From the NCBI GenBank assembly GCA_021234155.1, contig JAJEKV010000013.1:19750237-19814236 (forward strand): a stretch of DNA of 64,000 bases, written 5' to 3'. The position numbers and the translations under genes are program-made. The stretch is from Isoetes taiwanensis (lineage: Eukaryota; Streptophyta; Lycopodiopsida; Isoetales; Isoetaceae). Below, one piece after another: positions 13,101 to 24,740 of this stretch. The notes under the pieces are model-generated. The model had not been told where the DNA came from and did not search any database. It was given only the letters and a program-made list of their open reading frames with translations. Position 1 is the stretch's first letter. Each line of letters starts with the position of its first letter.

Positions 13101-13359
13101 ATGCGACTTGACCCCCTCACGACGATGTCCCTAGCTATTCATGAAGTAGCGCCGCCACGCTGGTCGGATGATGACGTGTCACTTCGCTTAAGCATGACAT
13201 TGCTCTGCTATGTGGCATTTTTGACTTGATAATTTGCAATGGCCTTTCAAGGGTCCGATTCTCGCAAGTGCACATGCATGAGGACAACAATGGGGAGGGT
13301 CTAGTGTGGTGGACTATGTGCTTGTAGTTAAGCGCCAAGATATGCATCTCATCGGTCGT
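10131..13359. other. Intergenic; one small 39-bp tandem duplication
   Basis: No gene recognised. The phrase AATCGGGCTTTGTGGCAA occurs twice, at 12735 and 12774, within near-identical 27-bp copies. The rest is AT-rich with no long frame, tail or terminal repeat. Confidence 0.45.
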
Positions 13360-14930
13360 TCCGGTGGGCATAGACGGTCGGGATGAGGAGGTCGACTTCG
13401 GATCACCTCCCACTTTATTTGGACCTGGTTTTGGCGAGCAGCGAACCCCCACTATGCCATGCCCCGGCCCCTCGGTTGAGACTTCGATTATGAGCAAAGA
13501 GAGGACTACGCCGGATGCTCATGGGACGCCTCCCGCACTTCGCAGACCTCCACACTAGAGCATGCACCGGACCGACTTCCTATTACGGGATGCAGCGGAC
13601 ACCGTGTGCTTTCGCCCCCGGCGTCGTATCGGTAGCAACATTCCCTCAGAACCCGATGGTTTGATGCGGATCGAAGAACGCATAGCGGTAGTCGGGCCAC
13701 ATCTCGATCCGGTACCGCCAGCAAAGTTACGGAGCCCACCGCTATCGCCCATCCGAAGGACACAAAGGCGCCGTACCTTGCCAAGCATCGTGGGGAGATG
13801 TTCGCCCGCCGACACTCATCCTCGAACCTTTGGCGCAGAGTGCTTCAAGGCCAGCCCACCCACGGGGACATCACACCCGGCGGTGGGAAGCGATTACAAA
13901 GCTGACTCTATGACCCGCCAGGACGCTGCATGCGCCCATACCCCCCGGGATGGCCCCCATTGGTTCTCGTGGGACGCAGGATGTTGAGGAGGGCCCAAGA
14001 ACGGGCTAGCTAATGGGAAGGCAAAACCTCGATGGTATGCAGCCGAAGTTACTCAAGTGGGGGGGCAGCCGCTTGTGCCGGTCCTCACTACCCCTGTTCA
14101 ATGTAGCATTGCAGGAGGGTTTCCCGACAATGGACCACAAGCAGGGTTGTTCCCATTCACAAGGCTGGGCGACAATAATCGTCCGGGCCACCACGGACGA
14201 TCATGGTCGATTCAGTATTTGCCAAACCGTTCGGCATTCTCGAGCAGCAGTTGACCCTTTAGGCGAAGGCGGCGGATAGGAAGCCCTCACACGCTGGCGG
14301 TGCTTTTCGACCCGCCACTCAACGATTGACCATATCTTTACGCCGGGCGGGCATCGATTGAAGGTAGGAATCATCGGCCGGACTTGTATTGTCGCTTTGT
14401 GGACTTCGCAGGCTTTTTGATACGGTCCCAGGAAAAAGCCGGGCTAGGACTGCGTCAACGGGGCTCCACGCGCCTCGCGTAATGCCATATACAGGTTGTA
14501 TGAGAGTTGTTTTGGCGGGGATGCACCGACGGGCCAAGCATTCACCAAGTAGTATCGGGTCCCAGCGGGGTTGCCCCTCTCGCCAACACTTTTGGCCTCT
14601 ACATTGATCGCTTAGAGCCCCCGCTTACGAGCATGGGGGGATGGCATACAGCTTTTGCACCGGGTCATCCGGGCCCACTCATCTATGCGGACGATGTTGG
14701 CCACGCTGGCCACACCCCGAAGCTATCGCAGCCTCACTGGATGCCCTAGGACACATTTTGTCGCTGGACATATGCGTCAATCATCTGGCCAAGACCGGTG
14801 GTTCTCATATCCTCTTCACGCCACCCCATGCCTCCCCGCACTCACATATCGGGGACAGACTGTGGACGCCAGCCACCTACAAGTACCTAGGGTGGAGTTC
14901 CCTCCTCGGCGGTTTTTGTTCTTGTAACTT
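13360..14930 (+). mobile_element. Decayed non-LTR retrotransposon (LINE), GC-rich
   Basis: Three frames together carry reverse transcriptase pieces. The first is a DGMQPKLLKWGG stretch near 14034, matching the MDGLCVELLKWGG region of the LINE at 29.07-32.63 kb. The second is a block near 14570 ending LANTFGLYIDRLEPPL, corresponding to the QG.PLSPTLFG.ID.LE motif. The third is LIYADDV near 14676, the catalytic YADD box, followed by YKYLGW near 14880. Stops and frameshifts break every domain. 13360-13990 is open in places but shows no domain; it may be the worn endonuclease region. GC content is far above the flanks, hinting at an older or differently mutated insertion. The ends are not identifiable. 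Confidence 0.65.
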
Positions 14931-15536
14931 TTCAATCTGTTATCTTGTAAAAGGGAACACAAGAAGTTGCCACTAAAGGAGATTGTGTCCAAAAGCAAGC
15001 TATTGATGCAATACTTTTAAAGCTTAATATGACATCACTTAACTCACATCTACGTAACTCAATGAAATGGTCTTTTGTCAAATGCCCGATTGAATTTTCT
15101 CTTCTCTTATCTTATCTTATCTTCTAAACCTCGATTTTCAAGATATGGAAGTCCCGGATAAGAAAAGGATGTGCATAGTACAGGAATTAAAAGTGATAAA
15201 AGGGCCTATAAAAATTGTAGCAAACTGTATAAAGTGATATGTTATGCCTTATCTAAATGCACCTTAACCGGCCCATTTCATGTAAGGCCCAAATCTAATG
15301 TAAGGCAAAACACCGACCATTGCTTCTTTCAAGCATTTACTTATGATGGCGTAAAGCTTAGCGAAGTCTCGTCAACATGCTATCCGAAGGGATTATAACC
15401 GATATTTTCTTCTTTGGGAAGAGCGAGGCTATGATCAGTGGTCTGATAAAGCAGCTTGGAGACCGAAGAAGCAGGGTCTGATGCGAGCTTGGAGATCGAA
15501 GAAGCCACGTCTTTGGTAAATTAAATAGCACAAGGC
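14931..15536. other. Intergenic, nothing recognised
   Basis: Contains a small CTTAT pentamer run near 15100-15122. No gene supported. Confidence 0.4.
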
Positions 15537-15815
15537 TTGGAAGGGATTATAGCCAATAATGGGTTTTTTCAAGTAAAGCTAGAGTATGAGAAGTTTGCAT
15601 TGGCAGGGCACAGCAGAGGAGGTAAGGTAGCCTTTGGACTAGAGTTAGGTTTTGCAAGCATGGAATTGAAGGCCGTAGCTATAGTAGGATTAGATACGGT
15701 GGATGGAACCCCAAGTCCGGAGCATTGATAGTAAGAGCAGGGTTGGGATCCATGAAAAGGAACTCTCTTTTTCCACCTTGTGCTTCGAGATACATGGACT
15801 TTCTGGATTGAACTT
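15537..15815 (+). pseudogene. Chlorophyllase fragment
   Basis: Chlorophyllase is a plastid-associated alpha/beta hydrolase that removes phytol from chlorophyll. The open part (to 15728) contains FALAGHSRGGKVAFGLELG, which includes the family's GHSRGG nucleophile-elbow motif, followed by VGLDTVDGT, matching the conserved VG.DPVDG segment. After the stop at 15726-15728 the homology resumes, slightly shifted, with GLGSMKRNSLFPPCAS, like the family's GLG...LFPPCAP region, and ends near 15815. The intact enzyme has about 300 residues; only the middle is present, with no start region and no downstream catalytic His block. I infer a dead partial copy, perhaps one exon left from a duplication. The family call is from motifs only. 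Confidence 0.7.
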
Positions 15816-17158
15816 TGGGTGGTAGAGGTAAACTTATCTAGTTCGCAAAAATGGTGTTTCTAGAGGTTCGTTGAGTAGCTTTTCTGGAGCTCTGGTTGAT
15901 GCCTTTCTTCAAGCTATATTCTTGGGAGATAAGTAGGTATTTGAGAATTGCCCTTGTACTGCTCTTGTAGCACTAAAACCTCCTCAAAACTACGATTTTC
16001 TAGCATCAAGATCATTTCAAATGCTTCAACAAATTGCTAACTAGAGAACAATTCTTTTATGAATGCAATATGAAGAAAATAGTCTCCATGAAAATAATCC
16101 CCACGCACTTGGTACCTTTAATAAAACTACGAGATGTATGGCAAGATAGTTCCAAGCATCCATTCCATATTTCCATTTGTGCAGCGGACGAAGCAGGGGG
16201 CATGTAGATCCATGGAGCAGGCTGCTAAAGCATTAGGTCATCGGCATTGGGTCATGGTTCATGGTTCAGTCAATATTTAAGCTTGTTTTAGATGACTCTG
16301 TTACATGGGTTTCTCTTTCAAATTACTGAGAGCATGAAGAAATTATAGCTCATTATCTTGAAAAACTTTTCATTTTGAAGTTGTGGCAACTACTTGCCAC
16401 ATGTACAAAAAAGAAAACAAAAAAAAGGTGGTCTATTTTTAGTGCATATGAGCACAATGGCTTTGCACAAGAGCTGGATGTTTTATACAAAGAGCAGATG
16501 TCACAACATGAGACTTGGAAGCCTTGTTGTTGTGACAACATCTTAGTTTAATAATTCGGAAGTCATAATGATTGCAGTATGGACATTTATGGCTGTCCAC
16601 AGAACTTCTCAATATCGAAAAAAAAACTTGAAAAAAAAAATGAATAACTTTTGTTTTGGTGTATTATGGGATTTGTGTATATTTAATAATTTATATGTTA
16701 TTCATAAACTTTTCAATGAATAACAAAACCCCAAAAAAAAACATCCATGATACACCAAAACAAAAATCTTATGTAGTGGAGATCTTGCATTCTTCCTTGT
16801 TTTATTGAAATTTTGTTAGCATATTTTGGGGGGGTTAGTGAACGTAGCATGCGAGGTAAAGAATTTGAGTGAAGGCTTGCACTCTCATATTCCTTAGTAG
16901 TGCACATGTAAGATAAAATAGATTTAAAATTCTAAAGATTTGGACATTGTCAAATACAAGCATTGTAACTAATGGGGGTAGATAAAATTTGCAATGTGAT
17001 TAATATTCCATCAATCACCGTGCATATATGATTTTTCCTCAATTTTTTGATTAATACATGTCGTATAACTGGCTACATCAAAAAACCTAACTCCAAACCA
17101 ATGTGTGATTATGGAGTGATAATTCATTTTGTTTAGGATATCAAAATTTTTATGGAGT
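15816..17158. other. Intergenic with one small hairpin
   Basis: No gene recognised. Inverted repeat arms at 16649-16669 and 16745-16765 (TTTTGTTTTGGTGTATTATG and its complement, one mismatch in 21) surround a 75-bp loop. The flank at 17103-17158 resembles 24090-24140, next to another copy of the R1 repeat. Confidence 0.5.
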
Positions 17159-17302
17159 AAGTACATTGTGCTCCAGGCTCGTGCTCCTGTGGCATCTCTG
17201 TGTGCTTACACAGTTAGATGAGACATGTAAATGTTGTACTTTTTCTCTGATTAATAAACTTTTTGGCTTTCGTCCTTCAAAAAAAAAAAAAAAAAAAAAA
17301 AA
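17159..17302 (+). mobile_element. Short polyadenylated retro-insert (5' truncated)
   Basis: About 120 bp end in TTAATAAAC (AATAAA signal at 17253-17258), then about 24 A residues from 17279. Homologous flanking DNA (as at 24090-24145) is interrupted exactly here, and the R1 repeat resumes after the tail. This fits a truncated LINE 3' end or a retroposed transcript tail. No coding sequence is left. Confidence 0.45.
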
Positions 17303-17684
17303 CCCTATCTTTGTAACGCTTTTTACATTAAATTAATAATATATTATAATTTTAAAGTGGCGTCTCAAATCGAAGTTATATCGCGTTACAATTGATGGGT
17401 CAAGTGAAATGCGTTATAAATTGGCAACACGTTAAAAAATTGTAATGCGTTTCAAATTTGAAACATATTACAATTGTGATATGCATTTCAATTTGAAGTA
17501 TTTGAAATGTGTATCAAATTTGTAACGTGTTTCAAAAAAATCTACTAATAAAAATTCCTGAACATTGAAATGCGTTGCAAAATAAAGAAAGAACGTTTCA
17601 AAAGAAATAGATTTTTCAATAAACCTGATATAAAACATCATTCACGATACAAATTTATTCCAATGACATGTTGCAAGATACATG
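17303..17684. repeat. R1 repeat, copy 1 (left part missing)
   Basis: Starts ACCCTATCTTTGTAACGC and is about 95% alike by eye to 24340-24740 and 57086-57457. Inside, short motifs around TGCGTTACAAATTG and TTTCAAATTTGAAAC recur and form small palindromes. No transposase or reverse transcriptase frame is present. The upstream ~190 bp seen in the other copies is replaced here by the polyadenylated insert. Confidence 0.75.
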
Positions 17685-18948
17685 TAGGAGAGGTCCGGTA
17701 CCTGCAGCCAATCATCATAATATTAGCAATAGACTTGGTAATGAATGAAGGGCCAAAGGTTACAATGGAGCCTCTTGGTGTATAACCATTTAGCTTTTGT
17801 AACCCTTTGCCCAATTAGCTAGAGATAACATAGAAAAGGATGGAATGTTTCATATTAAGTCAGCTGACCTATATAGCATGCTTAATCGAGAGACAACAAG
17901 TCATTTATTTGAATAGTTAAACTAGATCAAAATTTTTTTATTCTAATCATTAAAAATAAGAAACATATTCACCAAAGATGAGGGCGCTCTACTCTTTGAG
18001 GCAATGTCGTTCAGATAGTGTACAATCAGCTTTTGAAGTATGTCTGACCCTTTACATTTTAAACCTCTCGCAGAATAGACTAAAGTCCACAAGAGTACCT
18101 GAATATGAAGAGTACGCTCAATGTTCTTCAGTTGAATGTGTATGAGATTGTTCCTTTATTGTGCATCCACAAAAATGTAGCTAGAACAGTAGCCATTTTC
18201 CATTCTAAACCATGACCTGCAACTGATGCTAAAATTGTACAGCAGCATGCCTCCATCCATTCTAACAGAGGCTGGGAATGTATTAAATGCCGTCACATAG
18301 CTCTTGGCATTTTCGCCCATTCAAGGTCACCAATCTTTCAAAAGGCACATTAGACTTCTCGTGAGAGAACTAGGATCAGATCTACCAGCAGAATGGCAGC
18401 CAAACTAGGCATGAAGCGACAGAAGATTCAACAAGAACAAGCGGCTACAAAGCGGCTCCTTTTTGTAGAAAAACCCTACATGTTAGGGTTGCTCTTTTTG
18501 GCAAATTCTAAGTGAAACTTGCATGTGAAGATTGCAATAGGAGTACGGCCATTTACATTTGAAATATTTACTAGCCAACAATTCATTGATATAGTACTTT
18601 AAAGTGTTCAAGGAGAAAGCAAAAGAGAACTATGCATGCAAGCAATTTATAGAATATTGACAAATAGCAAACATGCCATTTATGTTCATATTCAACTAAA
18701 AAACCTCCTACTTCATGTATAAAAACAACAAATGATCTTTTAACTTCAAATTTTTACCTTGACGTAATGGTTGTGTGCCAGGATATCACCAAGATTGGCA
18801 CAATGCTATGTTGTTACAAATTACGGTGCGCCACTTGAGGGAGGTACAACTTGAGAGACATATACATGGCTATTTGAAGGGAACTTTCTGGTCTTAGTAT
18901 GACTTGCACTATTTTTCTATTATTTGCAATGGCAATATTTATCGAATT
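17685..18948. repeat. Duplicated segment X, copy 1
   Basis: From TAGGAGAGGTC onward this matches 52246-53463 in order and orientation, with small indels. It ends near GCAATGGCAATAT and is followed by a poly(A) run (about 18950-18970) that directly precedes a PLE pLTR. No coding domain recognised. It may be a segmental duplication of host DNA or part of an unknown element. Confidence 0.75.
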
Positions 18949-18970
18949 AAAAAAAAAAAAAAAAAAAAAA

Positions 18971-20915
18971 CCCTTAAGTCTGGTACAGACCAGACCATTA
19001 ATCTTAATCAAGACCTTTGTCTAAATCAAGATTCAATTTGCAGCTCTTAATGCATACAGGTGTATATGCATTAAGACATAGACCTGGTTACATCTTTTTC
19101 CTTTCCATATCATTTATATTCAATACTTTATGAAGAACAAAACATATATCAGTTTTTGCCTTAAGACTTAGACAAGGTCATCATTTTAATAATGTAAAAC
19201 ATCTGTGAAATTTCACAACCGCAATAATACTGCCCCAACTTATATTATGAGCAAGTAAATTACCTTTATCAATAATAGCATATCAAGTTTATCTTACGAC
19301 CATTATGACATCGTCAGAGTACAAATGTAAAAACTTCACGTCATATCTTCCATCCGAAAGGCGTAAATCCAGCTACTTGTTTAAAAGAAAACAAAACAGG
19401 GAGTAGAGGACCCTGTTACCTGCAGTAGAACCAAAGGACGGTTAGCCAAGTTCATGGGTAAGAGCCTAAGCTACTAGCAGGCATCATGGGGTCCTCTAAG
19501 GTTATCCCCCTTCACACTGCTTGCAATCAGTAAATACTTAAAATTATACATGAATGCCATACCAATCTTAACCCAATGGCAAAATACAATTATAGAATCA
19601 CTATGGTCAGATTTATTGGCTGTCTACCTTAACGATTTTACATAAAAGCTTCTAGATCTGTCTGTGCAGTCCAGCCCATGTGTCAAATGTCACTCAAATT
19701 AGCGTTTTAACATTATTATAGTGTAACTAGATTTATAGCTTCATATGTGTAGATACCAATTGCAAATAGATCCCATAAGTCTGCTCCAGCAACAATTCAT
19801 CAGCATAAGCTTTAAGTTTACAGCATACCAGTTTATACCATGCTTACAGGAAACAATTACTCTTATGCATCAGCAGACAATAATAGATCTATATCTATCT
19901 TATCACCCACAATTTTCCAACTCCTATTCTATGCCAGCAAATGCCTTTATCTACTTGACCATAAATGTTCTAATTACAAATCAAGTGCAACTTTAAATAG
20001 CAAATCGGATTAAAATGCACATGCCATCTCCACAAAATACATCAGAGATAAAATAGGCAGATCCAGCATTTAGTCATTTAACTATTACCCAGATCAGATC
20101 TACACAAAAATAATAGCATTTTATGCCTATGCAACAACCAGTCATTAATTTATCCAATGTCTAGATATGCCTCCATACATAAATCGTGTAGAATTACATT
20201 AAATCGCATCTAGATCAGCATAATAATCATATTCAAATGAAAAAACCTGAGTTATTTGGTGGATCTGTAAGTTTGCTCCCATCCTTTGCTTCCTTGTTCA
20301 GCATGTTGCTGGAGTTCCTTTGTATCATGCTACATTTCTGTGCAGTGGTTCCAGCCATACAATTATCTACCACCAGCATATTTCCCTTGCCACTCCGAGC
20401 AATGGCAGATCTCTCCGAGCAATGGCAGATCTCTCATGGCGGCCCATTCTCATTCCCAAAGCAGGCGCATGATCAAAGAGACACACTGTAGTGTCAAAGC
20501 AAAGCCCTAAATATAAGAATGGATCTAGGAACCCTAAGTTTTCCAGCCAAGCTCATATTACGGCCAAGCCCATATTACGGACTGCCACAAATGCATACCA
20601 TATATGTTAAGGTTATGCGGTTAAAATTCCATTTGCCATATCCCAAATAATGGTAAACACATTAAAACATCCCTTTGCATAATGCACCATTACTCATGAA
20701 CCAGCATGCAATCGCCAAAGCCCTTGCTACTGACAACTCTACGGTACAAATGCAAAGTACTAATCTTATGAGGCAGTGCCATTAGATCTTAATTGCCATA
20801 TCTTTTTCTGATAGCTCAAGGCCATAAACCATCACAAATGCCTGCCAAATTAGATACCTCGCCATCAAACACTCATGTATTTATGCCACAAATTTGTGGA
20901 CTTAATAATAAAAAA
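18971..20915 (-). repeat. PLE pseudo-LTR, subfamily A, copy 1
   Basis: This segment is repeated at 21374-24070 in the same orientation. By comparison with the flanks of the complete element at 24783-51369, it is a pLTR: it has the same order of a leading short exon (MGR start near 20436, minus strand), a CAG|GT donor, the ACCTGC/GCAGGT structured motif and a terminal stretch bordering poly(A). The leading frame here is broken (stop after about 22 codons; homologous residues TAQK and DGSKLT resume in another frame). Between copies 1 and 2 lies only a 458-bp remnant of element body. Confidence 0.7.
19404..19498 (-). ncRNA. Covarying structured motif in pLTR (subfamily A, copy 1)
   Basis: The outer stem TAGAGGACCC (19404-19413) pairs with GGGTCCTCTA (19489-19498). 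The inner stem CCTGC (19419-19423) pairs with GCAGG (19477-19481). Internal-loop strands are 4 and 7 nt. The same architecture with different outer-stem sequence occurs at 25214-25305 and 53806-53894. Type is a candidate only; it lies on the sense strand of the PLE. No hammerhead core was found. Confidence 0.6.
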
Positions 20916-21373
20916 TCCTGCCTCCATCCGTAGGTCAGAAAAGCCTCAGCAAATTTCATATTCATTTTATGAAGTTATGAAGCAACAAGGTGAGTAGGAC
21001 CTTGTTGCAGCCAAGGCCCTACCCAACCTGTAATGCTTTCCTACTCATATGCAAAATAATGTACAATGTACCAATACCAAAATCTCAAATGCTATTTTTA
21101 TCTTATTTAATTCCAAGTTCATCATGATCCATGGGCAAATGCCATTCCACGGTTTGGGCAAATGCCTTTCTAATGAATAATTCAATATTTTTGATTCTTC
21201 ATGACCAATATCCATTGGTAGTTGACATCATGTCCATTAAATATGACGTCGTGTTCATCCAATCTGTCATGTTCCTAAGAAAATACCATCATTTGAAGTT
21301 TAGTACAATGTAAACACGAAAATAACCACGGTCTAAGTTATGGTATAACCAAGATGGCGAGATTATATAAAAA
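20916..21373 (-). mobile_element. Truncated PLE body between tandem pLTRs
   Basis: This 458-bp stretch separates two pLTR copies. It begins, next to the pLTR, with a hairpin region (20982-21022) homologous to 27827-27870 at the end of the longer element's ORF. No reading frame of length is left, so it appears to be the 3' remnant of the internal region. Confidence 0.55.
20982..21022 (-). other. Bistable hairpin region at PLE body/pLTR junction (subfamily A)
   Basis: Two overlapping hairpins share CCTTG. In one, GCAACAAGG (20982-20990) pairs with CCTTGTTGC (21000-21008). In the other, GTAGGACCTTG (20994-21004) pairs with CAAGGCCCTAC (21012-21022), with one A:C on the plus strand that becomes G:U in minus-strand RNA. 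The same pair of options occurs at 27827-27870. Confidence 0.55.
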
Positions 21374-21563
21374 CCCTTAAGTCTGGTACAGACGGACCAT
21401 TAATCTTAATCAAGACCTTTGTCTAAATCAAGATTCAATTTGCGGCTCTTAATGCATCTGAGTGTATATGCGTTAAGACATAGACCCTGGTTACATCTTT
21501 TTCCTTTCCATATCATTTATATTCAATACTTTATGAAGAACAAAACATATATCGGGTTTTGCC

Positions 21564-22176
21564 CATGCCTTTCTGTTGCCCGGCGCTGGCGCCGGGCGCG
21601 GCCTGGCGCCGCCTCGAGGCCTGCCCGAGGGGATGCAATGATGGATGGCGTTGGAGACGGGCAAATGAAGGATGGCTTCGCGGTGTGCTCGAGTGGATGT
21701 CCTGTCACAAGATACCGGGAAGTCTTTTGGCGCTTTGGAGGGCTGGTGGATGGGTGAGGAGGCACCTCCGATGGGCGATTTCCACTGGCGGTTTTCGGCG
21801 CCGCGCCTTCCCTGCGTGTCCGGGCGATTGGCGTAGGGGGCGTCTGTTTTCCGGCACCGGGGCCAGAAGAGGTTACGGTTCTGAGTTGCTTGGTGAAGCT
21901 TTGCTGGCGGAGGTATGAAGGTATGCTTGTTGCTTGTGCAACAAAGATGGATTTTTGGATCGGTGAGCGACCATAGTCATCTCCGGCAGCGGTTTTTCCG
22001 TGTGGTTTTAATCCGGGTCATGATGGTTGTGTTCTAGCTCACGTTGTGCTTTGGTTTAAGGGCTTCGGCCCATGTTCTTGTTTGGACTTCGGTCCAGGAC
22101 TTCGGTCCCTTATGTACTTGGTCCCATAACCCGATTGGGTTCCGTGGACGTTAAAAATTTTTCCTTCCTTCCTTCC
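21564..22176 (+). mobile_element. GC-rich insertion with (TTCC)n tail
   Basis: Comparison with copy 1 near 19160 shows that 613 bp are inserted. The insert starts about CATGCCTTTCTGTTGCC, continues very GC-rich (CGGCGCTGGCGCCGGGCGCG near 21581) and ends GGACGTTAAAAATTTTTCC with a TTCC repeat tail. A simple-repeat 3' tail suggests a 5'-truncated LINE or a SINE. Frames of 119 and 112 codons on the plus strand overlap but have no recognisable domain. ACTTCGGTCC is directly repeated near the 3' end. Target-site duplication is unclear. Confidence 0.55.
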
Positions 22177-22419
22177 TTAAGACTTAGACAAGGTCATCAT
22201 TTTAATAATGTAAAACATCTGTGAAATTTCACAACCGCAATAATATTGCCCCAACTTATATTATGAGCAAGTAAATTACCTTTATCAATAATAGCATATC
22301 AAGTTTATCTTACAACCATTATGACATCGTCAGAGTACAAATGTAGAAACTTCACGTCATATCTTCCATCCGAAAGGCGTAAATCCAGCTACTTGTTTAA
22401 AAGAAAACAAAACAGAGAG

Positions 22420-22514
22420 TAGAGGACCCTGTTACCTGCAGTAGAACCAAAGGACGGTTAGCCAAGTTCATGGGTAAGAGCCTAAGCTACTAGCAGGCGT
22501 CATGGGGTCCTCTA
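22420..22514 (-). ncRNA. Covarying structured motif in pLTR (subfamily A, copy 2)
   Basis: Same as 19404-19498 with one loop change (GCAGGC followed by GT instead of AT). Outer arms TAGAGGACCC and GGGTCCTCTA and inner arms CCTGC and GCAGG are all intact. Confidence 0.6.
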
Positions 22515-24159
22515 AGGTTATCCCCCTTCACACTGCTTGCAATCAGTAAATACTTAAAATTATACATGAATGCCATACCAATCTGAACCCAATGGCAAAA
22601 TACAATTATAGAATCACTATGGTCAGATTTATTGGCTGTCTACCTTAACGATTTTACATAAAAGCTTCTAGATCTGTCTGTGCAGTCCAGCCCATGTGTC
22701 AAATGTCACTCAAATTAGCGTTTTAACATTATTATATTGTAACTAGATTTATAGCTTCATATGTGTAGATACCAATTGCAAATAGATCCCATAAGTCTGC
22801 TCCAGCAACAATTCATCAACATAAGCTTTAAGTTTACAGCATACCAGTTTATACCATGCTTACGGGGAAGCATGCATCATGTCTTTAACAATTACTTTTA
22901 TGCATATTGCGGACAATAATAGATCTATATCTATCTTATCACCCACAATTTTCCAACTCCTATTCTATGCCAGCAAATGCCTTTATCTACTTAACCATAA
23001 ATGTTCTAATTACAAGTTTTACATTGTGCAGTAAGTCTCCTTTAGTTCAAACTATGGTCAATGCACTCCTTAAAATAATTGGAAATTTCGTGTACAGCAA
23101 GCTTTAAGACAGTACACAGAACATTTATATTCAAGTGCAACTTTAAATAGCAAATCGGATTAAAATGCACATGCCATCTCCACAAAATACATCAGAGATA
23201 AAATAGGCAGATCCAGCATTTAGTCATTTAACTATTACCCAGATCAGATCTACACAAAAATAATAGCATTTTATGCCTATGCAACAACCAGTCATTAATT
23301 TATCCAATGTCTAGATATGCCTCCATACATAAATCGTGTAGAATTACATTAAATCGCATCTAGATCAGCATAATAATCATATTCAAATAAAAAAACCACG
23401 AAGTTATTTGGTGGATCTGTAAGTTTGCTCCCATCCTTTGCTTCCTTGTTCAGCATGTTGCTGGAGTTCCTTTGTATCATGCTACATTTATGTGCAGTGG
23501 TTCCAGCCATACAATTATCTACCACCAGCATATTTCCCTTGCCACTCCGAGCAATGGCAGATCTCTCCGAGCAATGGCAGATCTCTCATGGCGGCCCATT
23601 CTCATTCCCAAAGCAGGCGCATGATCAAAGAGACCTGCTTGTAGTGTCAAAGCAAAGCCCTAAATATAAGAATGGATCTAGGAACCCTAAGTTTTCCAAA
23701 TTAAGCTCATATTACGGCCAAGCCCATATTACGGACTGCCACAAATGCATACCATATATGTTAAGGTTATGCGGTTAAAATTCCATTTGCCATATCCCAA
23801 ATAATAATAAACACATTAAAACATCCCTTTGCATAATGCACCATTACTCATGAACCAGCATGCAATCGCCAAAGCCCTTGCTACTGACAACTCTACGGTA
23901 CAAATGCAAAGTACTAACCTTATGAGGCAGTGCCATTAGATCTTAATTGCCATATCTTTTTCCGATAGCTCAAGGCCATAAACCATCACAAATGCCTGCC
24001 AAATTAGATACCTCGCCATCAAACACTCATGTATTTATGCCACAAATTTGTGGACTTAATAATAAAAAACCACCCCTAGGTACTTGTAGGTGATTATGGA
24101 GTAATTATTCATTTTGTTTAGGATGTCAAAATTTTTAATAGACCCATTTAGGTTCATAG

Positions 24160-24740
24160 ATAAGATCTCACAAAAAAATGTCTAAGCCTTCATGTCGATC
24201 CTCTTTGCTAGTATAAGGAGTTAAGAATTGTTTCAAGAAACTACCTTCCCCAACTTGGGTACACCAACTAAAAATTTTATATTTCAAAATCATTGACATG
24301 AAAATTTAATTGTTCCATTAACTTATCACTAGAACAAAAACCCTATCTTTGTAACGCTTTTTAAAATGTTTTTTACATTAAATTAATAATATATTATAAT
24401 TTTAAAGTGGCGTCTCAAATCAAAGTTATATCACGTTACAATTGATGGGTCAAGTGAAATGCGTTATAAATTGGCAACACGTTACAAAACTGTAATGCAT
24501 TTCAAATTTGAAACATATTACAATTGTGATATGCATTTCAATTTGAAGTATTTAAAATGTGTATCAAATTTATAACGTGTTTCAAAAAAATCCACTAATA
24601 AAAATTCGTGAACGTTGAAATGCGTTGCAAAATAAAGAAAGAACGTTTCAAAAGAAATAGGTTTTTCAATAAACCTGACATAAAACATCGTTCACGATAC
24701 AAATTTATTCCAAAGACATGTTGCAAGATACATGTTACAT
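24160..24740. repeat. R1 repeat, copy 2
   Basis: Matches 56905-57457 from ATCTCACAAAAAAATGTC through the TGTAACGC-rich part. It ends TTGCAAGATACATGT, followed by ACATGTTTATTTACC and an A-rich tract (24755-24780) that borders the left pLTR of the complete PLE. Confidence 0.75.

Larger units (their letters stand above)
21374..24070 (-). repeat. PLE pseudo-LTR, subfamily A, copy 2 (interrupted)
   Basis: Matches copy 1 (18971-20915) closely from CCCTTAAGTCTGG to AATAATAAAAAA. It differs by a 613-bp GC-rich insertion (21564-22176) and by about 116 bp, near 23013-23130, that copy 1 lacks. Upstream in element sense (to the right) it borders unrelated DNA leading into the R1 repeat, so its own body is missing on that side. 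Confidence 0.7.

Noticed and set aside
13562-13987. 141-codon open frame, plus strand, GC-rich
   Set aside because: Lies in the decayed LINE region; high GC lowers stop frequency, opposite-strand frames are equally open and no domain is visible.
19404-19498. Hammerhead, twister or HDV-like ribozyme at the structured motif
   Set aside because: Read on both strands, no CUGANGA/GAAA core, twister consensus or HDV double pseudoknot could be fitted. GGCUAA in the loop recalls HDV only superficially.
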